Of a DNA stretch of 64,000 bases, positions 1 through 11,900 are shown piece after piece. Source of the stretch: Fragum whitleyi. Its lineage: Eukaryota; Mollusca; Bivalvia; Cardiida; Cardiidae. The number at the start of each line of letters is the position of its first letter. Position 1 is the stretch's first letter. The position numbers and the translations under genes were made by a program. The notes beneath the pieces were generated by a model, which was not told the origin of the DNA, did no database searches, and worked only from the letters and a program-made list of their open reading frames with translations. The stretch spans positions 29,959,056-30,023,055 of the forward strand of contig OX411556.1 of the NCBI GenBank assembly GCA_948146395.1. The letters are read 5' to 3'.

Positions 1-888
1 TTATTGCTTATGTTGTTTCAAGTATATAGATCACTTTAAAGACTGATAAGTTTTTATATTTTTCTCTTTTTTCACCCTTACTTAACCAGTTTTGACCCCC
101 AGAATTTAATAGCCAAGGGGTCAATGACTCCCAAATTTAAAAAGCTAACACATGCCTTATCAGCTAACAGGTAACAGCTCAGGTCCAAATGTTTGAATGC
201 CACCTCGATATCAGTTGTACCGAGACAAACATCTTATTCATTGAGGTTCTATCTAGTATGGCAATGCAAGTGAGTGGTATAGAACTTTCGTGGTCCTCTT
301 GTTAGGTAAAATAGTAGGAACTAGACAGTATAGAGAACAGTTAAATGCAAACGACATTAACCGTTATCTGTACAGTCCCTAGATTTTACAACCCTGCTAT
401 TATACCTATAAATATACAATGGAAAATAAATGCAAAGAGTAAGCAATTTCTTCTTTCCGTAAATATCTGCCATAACATAAGAATTTTTTTATTCAAGTTG
501 GTACAACTTTTCGATGCCAATACATGTACGTGTATTTAGAATCATTATTCAGTATCACACATAGACAGTTGATAAAATTGTAAATCTACAGGGGTAAAAG
601 TATACAATGACCCGGAGCACCATATAACAACAATTTAATATTTTAGAAATATTGAGCAACCTAGACAGTCACATAATTCAATGAAAATACTCTCTGACCG
701 CCTAAAGAGGGGTTTAGGTTTCTCCCGAACACATATTTAAGACTCAGGTCAGCCTGTGTGCATTCACAGACTGGCAAGGGGCTTTGCTCAGCGGATATGT
801 TAAATTGTTAAAATAGTCTTTCACAGGCTCAAATATTATTTATTGTGTATGGGCGACAATTAGGTTTGATCACAACATGTATATTATG

Positions 889-1023
889 GGGTTAATTCGC
901 GTTTTTGAGGGCGTTAACATTTGTAGAGACCCGAAAATGGTTTAACGCCTAAGTGCGAAACATGGGGGCGTCAAAGAATTTGAGGGTTTCTGCAAATGTT
1001 AATGCCCCAAAAACATGAATTGA
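889..1023. mobile_element. Small inverted-repeat MITE
   Basis: Arms GGTTAATTCGCGTTTTTGAG...TTAACATTTG and their complement (CAAATGTTAATGCCCCAAAA). In the CIR1 downstream flank. Confidence 0.6.
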
Positions 1024-1367
1024 CGCTATTATTGCATAAAAAGCAAGACTTAAGTATCTATTCAAACAGAAATTGAATAATAATTCATTGGAACATTGAA
1101 AACTAGCCCCAAAAGTAATAATGTGCAGGTAAAAAAGACGTTATGTATTGTTCTGTCACTTTTGTTTATACCGATGTTGCTTGGTAAATCAATGGCGTCC
1201 CGGGAATAGGATCGACGTCTTTATTTATGCTCTATAATAATGTAAGGCAAAGAAACTGATAAAGTGTGTAGACCCAGACTGAGGATATTTAAGTGAAAAA
1301 AGCCGGGTGCTAATGGCACGTGAATTTACTTATTAATCAACGTTTTGTTTCCTAAACGCCCGGGTTT

Positions 1368-3146
1368 TTAGCTCACCTGAGCACAAAGTGAGTTATTGTG
1401 ATCACTCGTCTTCCGTTCCGTCCGTCAGTCCGTCCGTCAACAATTTCTTTATACATCTTCTCCTCCTAAACCACTGGGCCAATCAAGCTGAAACTTTGCA
1501 GGGATGTTCCTTGGGTGAAGCTCTTCAAAATTTGTTAAAAGAATTTAATTTCATTAAAAACTCTAGTTTGAATGGTAACGGAATGTCTGAAAAATGGCCG
1601 AAAATGGTTGAAAATATTAGAAAAAGTCTTCTCTTCCTAAACCACAAGGCCAATCAAGCTGAAACTTTGCAGGGATGATCCTTGAGTGAAGCTCTTTAAA
1701 AGTAGTTAAAATAATTTCATTTCTTCAAAAACTCTTGTTTTCATGGTAAAGGAAAGGCTTAAAATGGCATAAATTACCAAAAATCTTAGAACACTTCTTT
1801 TCCTCCTTAACAATGAGGCCAATCAATTTTAAACCTAGCATTGATGTTCTTAATGTGTAAGTCTACTAAAATTGTTAAAAGAATTTGCCATGGAAAGAGA
1901 AACGTTCAAAATTTACGAAAATTAAAAACAAGAGGACCATGATGGTCCTAGATCGCTCACCCGAGTCTCTTTGATCACTAGGACATCACATCAAGTAAAA
2001 AGGCAGATGTCTTAAAGAAGATAGTTTCTACATTAAAACCAAGTTTGGGCCATATTTGTGTCCATTAGAGTTAATTTAAGTAAATTATCATTAAGACTCC
2101 TTTTCCTGTGATATAGCATGAATCCTTCCCATTTTCAACAGAAATCATTCTTTTGACCTGGCAAATTTTAACAAGTTTCATGAAGATTGGACCATTTTTG
2201 TGGCGTCCGGAGCTCTAACAAGAAAATTGTCATTAAGGCCCCTTTTCCCGTGATATGGCCTGGATCCTTCCCATGTTCAAAAAAGTTCACCCTCATGACC
2301 TAAAAAATAGTCTGACCAAGTTTCATGATGATTGGACCATATTTGTGGCTTCTAGAGTGTAAACAAGAAAATTGTCATTAAGGCCCCTTTTCCCGTGATA
2401 TGGCACAGATCCTTTCCAATTTCAATAGGGTTCATCCTTGTGACCTAACAAACATTCTGACCAAGTTTCATGAAGATTGGGCCATATTTGTGGCCACTAG
2501 AGTGTTAACAAGAAAATTGTCAATAAGGCCCCTTTTCCTGTGATATGGCACAGATCCTTCCCAATTTCAAAAGGGTTCATCCTTGTGACCTGATCAACAT
2601 TCTGACCAAGTTTCATGAAGATTGGGCCATATTTGTGGCCACTAGAGTGTAAAAAAGAAAATTGTCAATGAGGCCCCTTTCCTGTGATTTGGCACAGATC
2701 CTTCCCAATTTCAAAAGAGTTCATCCTTGTGACCTGATCAACATTCTAACCAAGTTTCATGAAGATTGGGCCATGTTTGTGGCCTCTAGAGTGTAAAAAA
2801 GAAAATTGTCAATGAGGCCCCTTTTCCTGTGATATGGCACGGATCCTTCTCATTAGGGTTCATCCAATCTGACCAAGTTTCATGAAGATTGGATAATATT
2901 TGTGGCCACTGGAGTGTAAACACTTAAATTGTTGACACATGACGACGGACGCCGCATGCCGCACATTCAATGATCACAAAAGCTCACCTTGAGCACGATG
3001 TGCTCAGGTGAGCTAAAAATTAAATTGCAGTAGGGCAAAATTTAACTACCCTAAATGTACATCAAACAAATTCTTGTATTCATAACATGCTTGACAAGTG
3101 TTTTACTCAGGTGAGCGATATAGGACCAACAAGGTCCTCTTGTTTC
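1368..3146 (-). mobile_element. 'gctcacctgag' element, outer copy interrupted by another element
   Basis: On the minus strand it begins at 3146 with the hairpin AGAGGACCTTGTTGGTCCT and TCGCTCACCTGAG. It ends at 1368 with GTGCTCAGGTGAGCTAAAA after a CGGACGGA-type stretch. It is split at 1926-3016 by a second copy in the opposite orientation. Confidence 0.65.
1926..3016 (+). mobile_element. 'gctcacctgag' element, inner copy with about 145-bp internal repeats
   Basis: Starts with AACAAGAGGACCATGATGG, TCGCTCACCCGAG and ends with CACGATGTGCTCAGGTGAGC. Internal units repeat 'caagtttcatgaagattgg' at about 145-150 base spacing between 2170 and 2900. Flanked by AAATTAAA on both sides, a possible target duplication. 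Confidence 0.65.
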
Positions 3147-3149
3147 TGT

Positions 3150-4080
3150 TAACGTATGCCTATAATGCCCCGAAAACCTACATTTTATGCAATAATTATT
3201 CAATATTTTCATATTGAATGTGTATAATACCCTGACAAGAATCATGATTTATACCCTAACTCTGTATTTTCGCGTATGTCATATTTCGCGGCAATCAAAT
3301 TTTGGCATACAGCTTGCTCTGTTGGCCGAGAATTGATGAAAATTTTCTGAACAAACCCTTTATTTATCTGCCAAACAAAGAAGATCAACAATGTCTCGAG
3401 TACAATAAATCAAACATAAATGCAATCAAAATCGGCATCATGTTCCATCATTCAGCCATCCCCATTCCTAATTACCCCCATTTTCCTGTTTGAACAACAT
3501 AATCACAATGCAAGTTTGACTGATATAGGGGTTATAACATCAAGGAACATTAAGAAAATGTTGAAAATCTAATGCTTGGACCTCACATGTATGTGCTAAG
3601 GCAATTGCACTTTAGACTCTAATAAACTCATTGAAAAATTAACCGTCCCTGTAAAATAAGCCAAGTTAAGATTTTGTTCAACCTGTGCATCTGCACAGTC
3701 AGAACAAATTTTCTACTATACTTTTTTTAGATTGACAAGGTGTCAACACCTATAGACAGTCAGGCAATATTCTTTTGAATGTCCAGTCTGCTCAATGTTT
3801 TCCCCAAACTTCAGTCTCCTTTCTCAAATTGCTATAAATATCATGCACAAGATAGGTACAAATGTTTCTTATGTATGTATAAAGTGTGATTCAAGCTTTT
3901 TTTAAATACATTTAATTAAACAGTTCATTTAGTAATTAACAAGATTGGGTCACAAGATAAAATTAAAAGTAAATTAACAAGGGCACAACATATGGGTGCC
4001 TGATGCTCGGTTGTTGCCTGGTGGATATTGCATTTAGATCGATAGAATTAGGGTTCAACGCTGCTTTGAACATTTTTTCA
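3150..4080. other. No gene seen
   Basis: AT-rich non-coding flank downstream of CIR1. Possible diverged hairpin repeat at about 3680-3800 ('cctgtgcatctgcacagtc'), otherwise nothing recognised. Confidence 0.6.
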
Positions 4081-4082
4081 GT

Positions 4083-4195
4083 CATATCCTGGCAGCTGGA
4101 GCATCTAACCATGGATTCCATTTATTTCTCTCACCAGTACAACTACAACGTCTCTTCTGTGCCCCTCAGCTGCTCATCCCACATATTTACATATA
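4083..4195 (-). mobile_element. SINE family 2 fragment
   Basis: Only the 3' body is present (complement of 'gcagctggagcatctaacca' and 'tctcaccagtacaactac'). The tRNA head is missing. Confidence 0.55.
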
Positions 4196-5629
4196 CATGT
4201 ATTCATCTATATTTACCAAATAATCTAACCACTTAACCATTATATGCTACATCTGTCAGCTATCAAACTAGCCAATTCTCACTGACACCTGGCATAATCG
4301 CCACACTGTTCCGCGGGAGGTGTGAAAACATTTGTATTGATTTACCTGGCTTTGCGACATATCGATTTTTTTTAAATCTTGTAATCATCATTCGATCTAA
4401 AATCGCGATCGAAACAGCGTTAACGGCAGAACGGGTAAAATCAATGCAGCATCCCAAATGGTCGACCCCCTGAAATTTTGGGAGCCAAGCAGACCCCGCG
4501 TTATAATGGATTCATCGGTCTAACAGATTCTGTTATAATAGAGTTGCAGTGTATTCATCTATATTTACCAATCAATTGGTGGGAGACAAATGTTAAACCT
4601 TGTCATGCTGAACCTGGAATATTCCTGCTCTGGCAGGAGCCATAGATAAACATCAGCCTGCACATATGTGCAGCCTGATGTTAGTCTACACCACCTGTTT
4701 CTCACTTTCAAACCAGAATTGTTAATAGATTTAGTTTTTTCAAATAAAAATTGGCCTATAGTTTGTATTTTCAGTGCATTTTGCCCTTTGATATTGATGA
4801 AAATTTTTAGCCAAAATTTATTCAGCATGACAAGGATTAATAAGGATGTTTGCTGTTGTCAGGGATCAAACATGTGACCTAATGATATGTGCAAACACGC
4901 TACCAACTGTGCTTTAAATGGTGCAGTACATCCAGAAATATACGCTTAAAAATTCTAAGCTTCAAGTGATTACTTGATATACCTTTATGTTAAAGTTTTT
5001 GCGCATTAATGATTTAAACACAGACAAAAGACATGGTAAGGGTGTGTGTGAAAATCTGTCAATTGTCAAAAGGTCTGAATTAAAGCTGTAGGTATGATGT
5101 AAAGAAATTTCATCATAAATATGTCACTTGTTTAATGTCCACCACCACATACAACAAACTTGTTTCATATATGAGATGGTTTTGCTTGTTTCACTTCAAG
5201 CAAGCATGCTAAGCTTTCAAGTAATAAGGCCTACAAAGGGAGGTGTACTCTAAATTTAGGATAAAAGTTTTTCAATTGACAGAGGGAGAGAGTATTTATA
5301 AATTCATGGAGGTATGAAATTGAAAATTTAATCAAACTGTATGAATTTGCAAGTGAATCACAAATATAGCTAGTTTTTTTCTTTTGATACTTCCATGAAT
5401 TCAAACATACGTTATTACTCTCTCATATCTTTTAATTTCATATCATGAAGCAAAAAGATGAATTCTCCTAATTGAATCAGACTACTTTTTCTGCAGAACA
5501 TATAAAAATAGTTTTGAGCTCAAATTTATTTCCAGTGATGAATAAAAACCATAATTTTTGCCAATCAGAATTTAAGGAATTTAAGGAATTTGATGGACAC
5601 ATAATAAATATATGTTAAATTATTTATTG

Positions 5630-5708
5630 AACAAACCCTACATTGTTGTTACTCATTTGAATTGTCTCATTGAGACAATTCAAATGAGTACCCACAATAT
5701 AGGGTTTT
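5630..5708. mobile_element. Palindromic MITE
   Basis: Near-perfect hairpin centred on ATTGTCTCATTGAGACAAT with outer CCCTACATTG / complement. A diverged copy is at 32755-32825 near CIR1 exon 2. A separate inverted repeat with 'gagagagta...aattcatgga' arms spans about 5280-5430. Confidence 0.6.
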
Positions 5709-6207
5709 ATAGCAAATTACAGATTTTATACTTGCGTTATTCCCCCCTCCCATTCAGGAACTTCAGAGCTGAATCTAGGTTTTCAGTGAAGTGGGCCAAC
5801 TACCCCATCACATTTCAAAATGTGGGCCAACACATTTAAAAGATTGAGCCACAAGCAGACATTCGCTTTTTATCACAAAATTTTAAGTTTTGACATTGTA
5901 CATGAAGTTGCACTTGACCACCTTAAGATGATAATTATCTCCAATAGATGTTGTTGACAAATGAAGTTTTGATTGGCACACTTTTAAAAGAGACATGTAT
6001 AAATAAGGGAATTCCCCGAAGGGACAATCAAAGTTCCAAAACTAAACAAATAGAGTCTTGGTGTATCATTCCAATTTCCCGATAATCCAACATAGACAAT
6101 GCAATAATCTAGTTTTTGTACCTGATTCTAATTCATTCATTATCCAACAATTATCTTTCTTATGTCCTGATAGAAAATTCTGATTTAAACTAAAACTGTA
6201 GCAGAGC

Positions 6208-7920
6208 AGACTTATATCCCCCACAGGCACTTTGTCAAAATGCAAGTGCTATTAGTGCAGGAGGTGTTTGTAACAGATATTGAGGTCATATGCAGCATTT
6301 GCATGAAGTTTCATGATTCTACGTCGCTTGGTTTTTTGAGTTAGAGTCCGGAAACGAAAATTGAACAAAAATTGACTGTGACCTTGACCTTTGACCTATG
6401 TGACCCAAAAACAATGGGGCACTTCCTTGGGTCATAAGCAACATTTGCATTAAGTTTCATGATTGTAGGTTGCTTGGTTCTCGAGTTAGAGTCCGGAAAC
6501 AAAAAATTGAACAAACTAGAAAGCCATGAATGGCTTGTGTCGCTCCACAGGCTTGAAATTCTTGTAAAAGCAAATAAAAGTTTTGACTATATTTTTATAT
6601 ATTTTGGGTTCTACTGATGTTGAAAAATGATGTTCAAAGTTTCAACTAAATAACATATAGAGAAATGACCTCCGCCCATAAAGGACATATTTTTCATCAA
6701 ATCAAAATAATTTTTGGCTGCATGATAATGGGTCACCCAAAGCTCATACCAAAAATGTTTGATTGAAATCTATCACTTACATTCTGAGAAAATGATTTTC
6801 AAAGTTTCCACTAAATAACATATTGAGAAATGACCTCCGCCCATAAAATATATATTTTTCATCTGATCACAATTATTTTTGGTACACTGATAAAGGGTCA
6901 CTCAAGGATCATTCCAGTGAAATTTGGGTGATATCCATTTGTTACATTCTGAGAAAATGATTTTCAAAGTTTCCACTATATAACATATAGAGAAATGACC
7001 TCCGCCCATAAAATACATATTTTTCATCCGATCACAATTGTTTTTGGAAGACTGATAAAGGGTCACTAAAGGATCATTCATATTAAATTTGGTTGATATC
7101 CATCAATAAGATTCTGAGAAAATGATTTTCAAAGTTTCCACTATATAACATATAGAGAAATGACCTCTGTCCATAAAATGAATATTTTCCATCCGATCAC
7201 AATAATTTTTGGTAGACTGATAAAGGGTCAGCAAAGGATCATTCATGTAAAATTTGATTGGTATCCATCAATTAGAATCTGAGAAAACTCACTTTTTACC
7301 ATATTTGGAAATTAGCCACGCCCATTAAATCCATGGTTTTCATTGGATCAAAATTTCTTGAACAACTTTGAAAGAGGGTCACCCAAGGATCATTACTGTG
7401 AAGTTTGGTTGAAATTCATCCAGTAGTTTCTGAGGAGAAGATTTTTAAAGAAAAAGTTTACGAACGGACGCACGGACGCATGGACGCACTGACGCACGGA
7501 CGGACGCACGACGGACACAACGCCATGACAATAGCCCCAGTGGCTTTCAGCCAGTGGAGCTAAAAATGACTGTGACCTTGACCTTTGACCTATGTGACCC
7601 CAAAACAATAGGGCACTTCCTTGGGTCATAAGCAACATTTGTGTAAAGTTTCATGATTCTAGGTCACTTGGTTCTTGAGTTAGAGTCCGGAAACGAAAAT
7701 TGAACAAAAATTGACTATGTGACCCAAAAACAATAGGGCACTTCCTTGGGTCATAAGCAACATTTATGTAAAGTTTCATGATTCTAGGTCACTTGGTTCT
7801 TGAGTTAGAGTCAGTAAACGAAAATGTCTACGGACAGACGGATTGACAGACGGATGGACAGACAGACAGACATGTTGAAACCAATATACCCCCCTCTACT
7901 TCCTAGGTGAGGGGGTATAA
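6208..7920. mobile_element. 'gacctttgaccta' element interrupted by a pearl-like element
   Basis: The outer element runs from 'tatcccccacaggcac' to 'ccccctctacttcctaggtg' with repeated 'tgtgaccttgacctttgacc' and 'gggtcataagcaacattt' units. A pearl-like element (6515-7565) lies inside: the broken phrase 'aaaattgaacaaa...aatgactgtgacc' resumes on the other side. Confidence 0.6.
6515..7565 (+). mobile_element. Pearl-like tandem-repeat element, copy 1
   Basis: 5' end AACTAGAAAGCCATGAATGG (hairpin AAGCCATGAATGGCTT) then TCGCTCCACAGGCTTGAA. The core consists of units of about 165 bases ('gagaaaatgattttcaaag', 'gaaatgacctccgcccat', 'tttttcatccgatcacaat', 'gataaagggtcac'). The 3' part is rich in CGGACGCACGGAC and ends TTTCAGCCAGTGGAGCTAAA. 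The two ends share an imperfect inverted CGCTCCAC.GGCTTGAAA-type motif. Known bivalve 'pearl'/Helentron-like elements have a comparable layout; the link is inferred. Confidence 0.7.
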
Positions 7921-8224
7921 ATACAACTTTCGGAAGCTGGGTCCCATGTCTTGTGTTGAAAGTAATATGTACTCTGATTGCATAAAGCTGTATCTGTAAG
8001 GAGTACTGGTATCATTTACGACACTATTAACTTAGAATATTTCAACACATAAATTGTAGGCTATCTTAATTGAAGCGTAACTTTTATCAAGGAAGCTGAA
8101 TGGGAATTCTATTTATAGTGTCAATTATACCTGGATAGATTTTAACAGCTTTACACAATGAAATACGAATTAGGGGGGTTTTCTCAATAGTCTCCAAATA
8201 TATTCATGTTTTACCCACAGCCGA

Positions 8225-8230
8225 TTTAAT
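8225..8230 (-). terminator. Possible CIR1 polyadenylation signal
   Basis: ATTAAA on the minus strand about 135 bases after the stop codon. It is the nearest near-canonical hexamer; no AATAAA lies closer. Transcript data are not available here, so this is only a candidate. Confidence 0.3.
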
Positions 8231-8363
8231 AATGCGCCAATCTTTTAAAATGCATGTGACCTGTGCCGCACAACCTTCTATTTTTGAGGCATGAACGATT
8301 TTTAAGCATGAATCCCACGATCCCCACCATAGATTCAGCTCTGAACTTTATCCCTTCCTCTGA

Positions 8364-8950
8364 TTATGAACTTGAACTGCTTGAGGAATGCCTATGTCTC
8401 TTCTTCTCATTTCTGCTTGAACCTCTGCCCCGTCTGTGGTCAAATCTCTGTCTATCATCTCTTTCTCTTTCTTTCTTCAACTTTGATCCATTTCTCTCCC
8501 GAGAGTGACCTTTCTTATGTGACCTTGACCCTTCATCTGAACTATCACTGACCTCTGAAGATGAATGACCTTCATGTCGGTTTCTGCGACTATTTCTTTT
8601 TCTATCCCTATCATGTCCATTTTCACTTCTCCCACTGTCTTTTTCTCTGTATTTTTCTTTGTCTCTTCTTGAAACTGATTCATTCTTTCTATCACCTCTG
8701 TCAAGTGACCTTGACCTACTTCTATATCTGTCCCTCGAATTTGACCTATTTCTGTCGGCACCATTTCTATGCCTTTCCATTGATCTACTCCTTCTTCTGT
8801 TAACCTGCCTATCCCGATCACTGTATCTATCGTCAATTTGTCTATAGTCTCTACCTCGTTCATGATCCCTGTCATACAGATCTGGTTGGTGTGAATTACC
8901 TCCCTTTTTTCCAACTCCGCCATTTTTTCTTATAGTCTTATCATCTTCCT
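8364..8950 (-). CDS. CIR1: CIR1 exon 10 (RS-like tail and stop)
   Basis: Last coding exon, residues 288-482 and a TAA stop at 8364-8366. It starts [18 protein letters not shown], then a long low-complexity tail rich in Arg, Ser, Asp and Glu (for example [11 protein letters not shown]), ending HSSSSSSS. Acceptor AATTTCAG. Such tails target proteins to nuclear speckles and are phosphorylated by SR kinases in other proteins. Overlapping open frames on both strands here are shadows of this low-complexity composition. Confidence 0.93.
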
Positions 8951-11900
8951 CTGAAATTTATGAATAAAATGATTCTTTTAAGGCAGTTAATACATTGTAA
9001 TTCAGTCTTTGATCATGTCACAAAGCCTAAGATATCACCTGCTCTTTCTTTTTTTCAGGCAGTCTATTTCAAGAAAAATTGCATTATCACAATCTTAACA
9101 AGAATAAATTTTACCTTTTTTATTTTAAGGGTTCAATATAATTTCATGCCCTGAAAGTTAAGTACATGATAAATAAGATAATAATAGAATGATATGTTAA
9201 TGTTTCAAATACCGATGTTTTCTGGTCTCAGCTGTGTTAAAATTATCAGTGTTCGAGGTTATAAAACTGTTCTCATTCTCAACTCAAAATTTTCTCAAAT
9301 TTCAATTTGAGATTAAAGCCGTAATTCTGTTTCAATACCCATTTCAATGTATCAACATAAAAGATAATATTAATAAGTTGTTAAAAACAACTTATTAATA
9401 TTATCTTTTATTGTTATACATTTATTTGAAATTCAAAATTTGAGAAAAACCTCAGTTGAGCCTGAGAAAAATTCTACAACCTTAAGCCCTGATATCATAG
9501 ATATTTAAAGACACTCACATATTATTCTTTATATAAACTATATTAAACATTTTATTACAAATGTGCAATTTTATCTTAATTAAGCCTGAATTAGGTGGAA
9601 ATTCAAAGTTTTAAAGGTTAAGTTTTGCAGGAGGACAGACAAATGGCATTAAATGTAAAGCATAGACAGTTTAACAAATTACCACTTACTTTTAATGCAT
9701 GTGTATAAAGTTTCCTCTTTTTTAATTATTTTTTAATTTTTTCATTATCATAGAAAAAAGTGTGTTCTTTTTTTCAGTACAGAACATTTATAGGAATCAC
9801 TTTGTGAGTAAACTAACAAGATACATGTAAATGCAACTCAAATCTTTTTACAATTGAGATGCATAAAGAATAACATGTTAGTGTCTCAAATTATCAATGT
9901 TATCTAGCCGAGGTTGGGACAAATTATTATGACGGAGCTTTGCCGCGTAATTGATATTTTAAGACACTAAGATGTTATTCTATTTATCATGCAATCATTT
10001 TCAGTGCTCAATTTCAATAAATCCTTAAAAATCAAAGAAATTCAGGTGAAAATGTATGCAAAATGTTTCTAAATATTAACTGTCTGAAATCATGTTATGT
10101 TATCAGACAGGTGATATTAGGTCAATACAGGCTTCATTGCTTGACAATAAACAATATATTTAGCGAATCGGGCTGTACATTCCTTTACTTATAAAAAACA
10201 TAGAGAAAAATTCTTTGGTATAGTGGAATATTGATTGATATTTCATTTAGTGAACAACAAAAGCTATTTTTTCACCAGTGGCAGAGCATTAAGTGCAAAT
10301 GCAGCTTTTGTTGTTCACAAAATGAAATATTATTCTTCAAAAAACAAACAATTGTTCTACCTCTTTCAAGCAAAATGAAACAATATGTGAAATTTTGAGA
10401 AAAACTTCCACAAAGCGAGTCGTTTTGCATGAGATTCCTATGCAAAGTCATGAGGTCATTTGTTTATGCAAAGATCTGCTTTGATAATGTCAAATAGGGC
10501 AAAATAAACAAAAGCAGGGTATACTGTTTTGGTAATTTCACCGGTGTGGCAGTGAGTTTATCAAACTATATTCTATGGTAATTTCCCAATTATCCACTGA
10601 AAAGCATTTAGAAAGTTGAAATATTTGGCATTCTTTAATGCTTTTTGGTGGTTTATGGAGAAATAATGGTAGATTATCACTTGATAATCTCACCGCAAAA
10701 GCAGTGAAATTATCAAAAACTTATACCCTGCTTTTGTGAATTTCATCCTATCTAATGTCATCTAAGCGTGGCGAAATAAGTGACGTCACAATGAACGTTG
10801 CATAGCAATCACATGCAAAATGACGCGCTTTACGAAAATATGTCCTAAAAATTTCACATTTTGTCTCCTTTTTGCATTAAAGAAATAGAATAATCGTTTG
10901 TTTTTCGAGTAAGATCGATAAATATTTCACTTATTTCGCCCCGCATAGATGAAGTCAGATAGGATGAAATGCACAAAACAGGGTATATGTTTTTGATAAT
11001 TTCACTGCTTTTGCGTTGAGAGTATCAAGTGATTCTACCGTTATTTCTCGATAAACCACCGAAAACCATTAAAGACTTGGCATTAATTGCTATACCTGAA
11101 GATGAACCTGATGATTCACTGACTTTCTCTCTCTTCATCTTTTTCTTCTTCCCTCTATCATCTGAAATGGATCATTGTTTTGTTTAGTTTTGCTAACTAA
11201 GCCTGTGCATGAGATTTCTTACAATTAACAATTAGAAATTTGACAGATTACTTATCACAACCCCTGGTTTCTGGGAGACCATATTGTATAAGGCATCAAT
11301 TTTAGTTAGAACAGGGCTGTGGAAATAACAATTTCATGTTCTCTACTTGTCCTTGGACAAGTAAAAGATGATTTTCAACTTAACCAGGATCAATATTAAT
11401 TGGTCTGCAAAAAAGTAAATACATTGATTTTAAGAAACATTGCTTTAATTAAGAAAATGCTTGAAATCAGTATTTTCTTCATTAAAAATAATGTTTTCAA
11501 TCCTAAGGTATATGAAGTAGGATAATTTATCTTCTAGATCTATTTGATACCTTACAAAGATTAGTTATGGTATATATATATATATATATATATGGTATAT
11601 ATACCACAGACAAGTGGCCGAGCAAAATGTACTTGACCACAAGTAGAAAAGCCAGTGTCGAATAAGTAGGCCATTCAACACCCTGTAGCAAATACATAGA
11701 TTAGGCTACAAACAATAGAAATAAAGCTTAACCTTAGTGGGTGGACTGAAATGTGAAATTAAAGCTAGAAAACGCTGCAGGTAGCAAGGATCATGCCACC
11801 AAAAAAAACTTTTGACAAAATCAAATAGAGGCTTGTATTTTGTAGTGTCACTTTGTGTAAGAGTTCATAATCAGATTTTAATAGCAAGTCTTATTTTCAC

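Noticed and set aside
8263..8923. Several overlapping open frames on both strands
   Set aside because: Shadows of the low-complexity Arg/Ser-rich CIR1 exon 10; only the frame that joins exon 9 in phase ends in the CIR1-like Ser tail.
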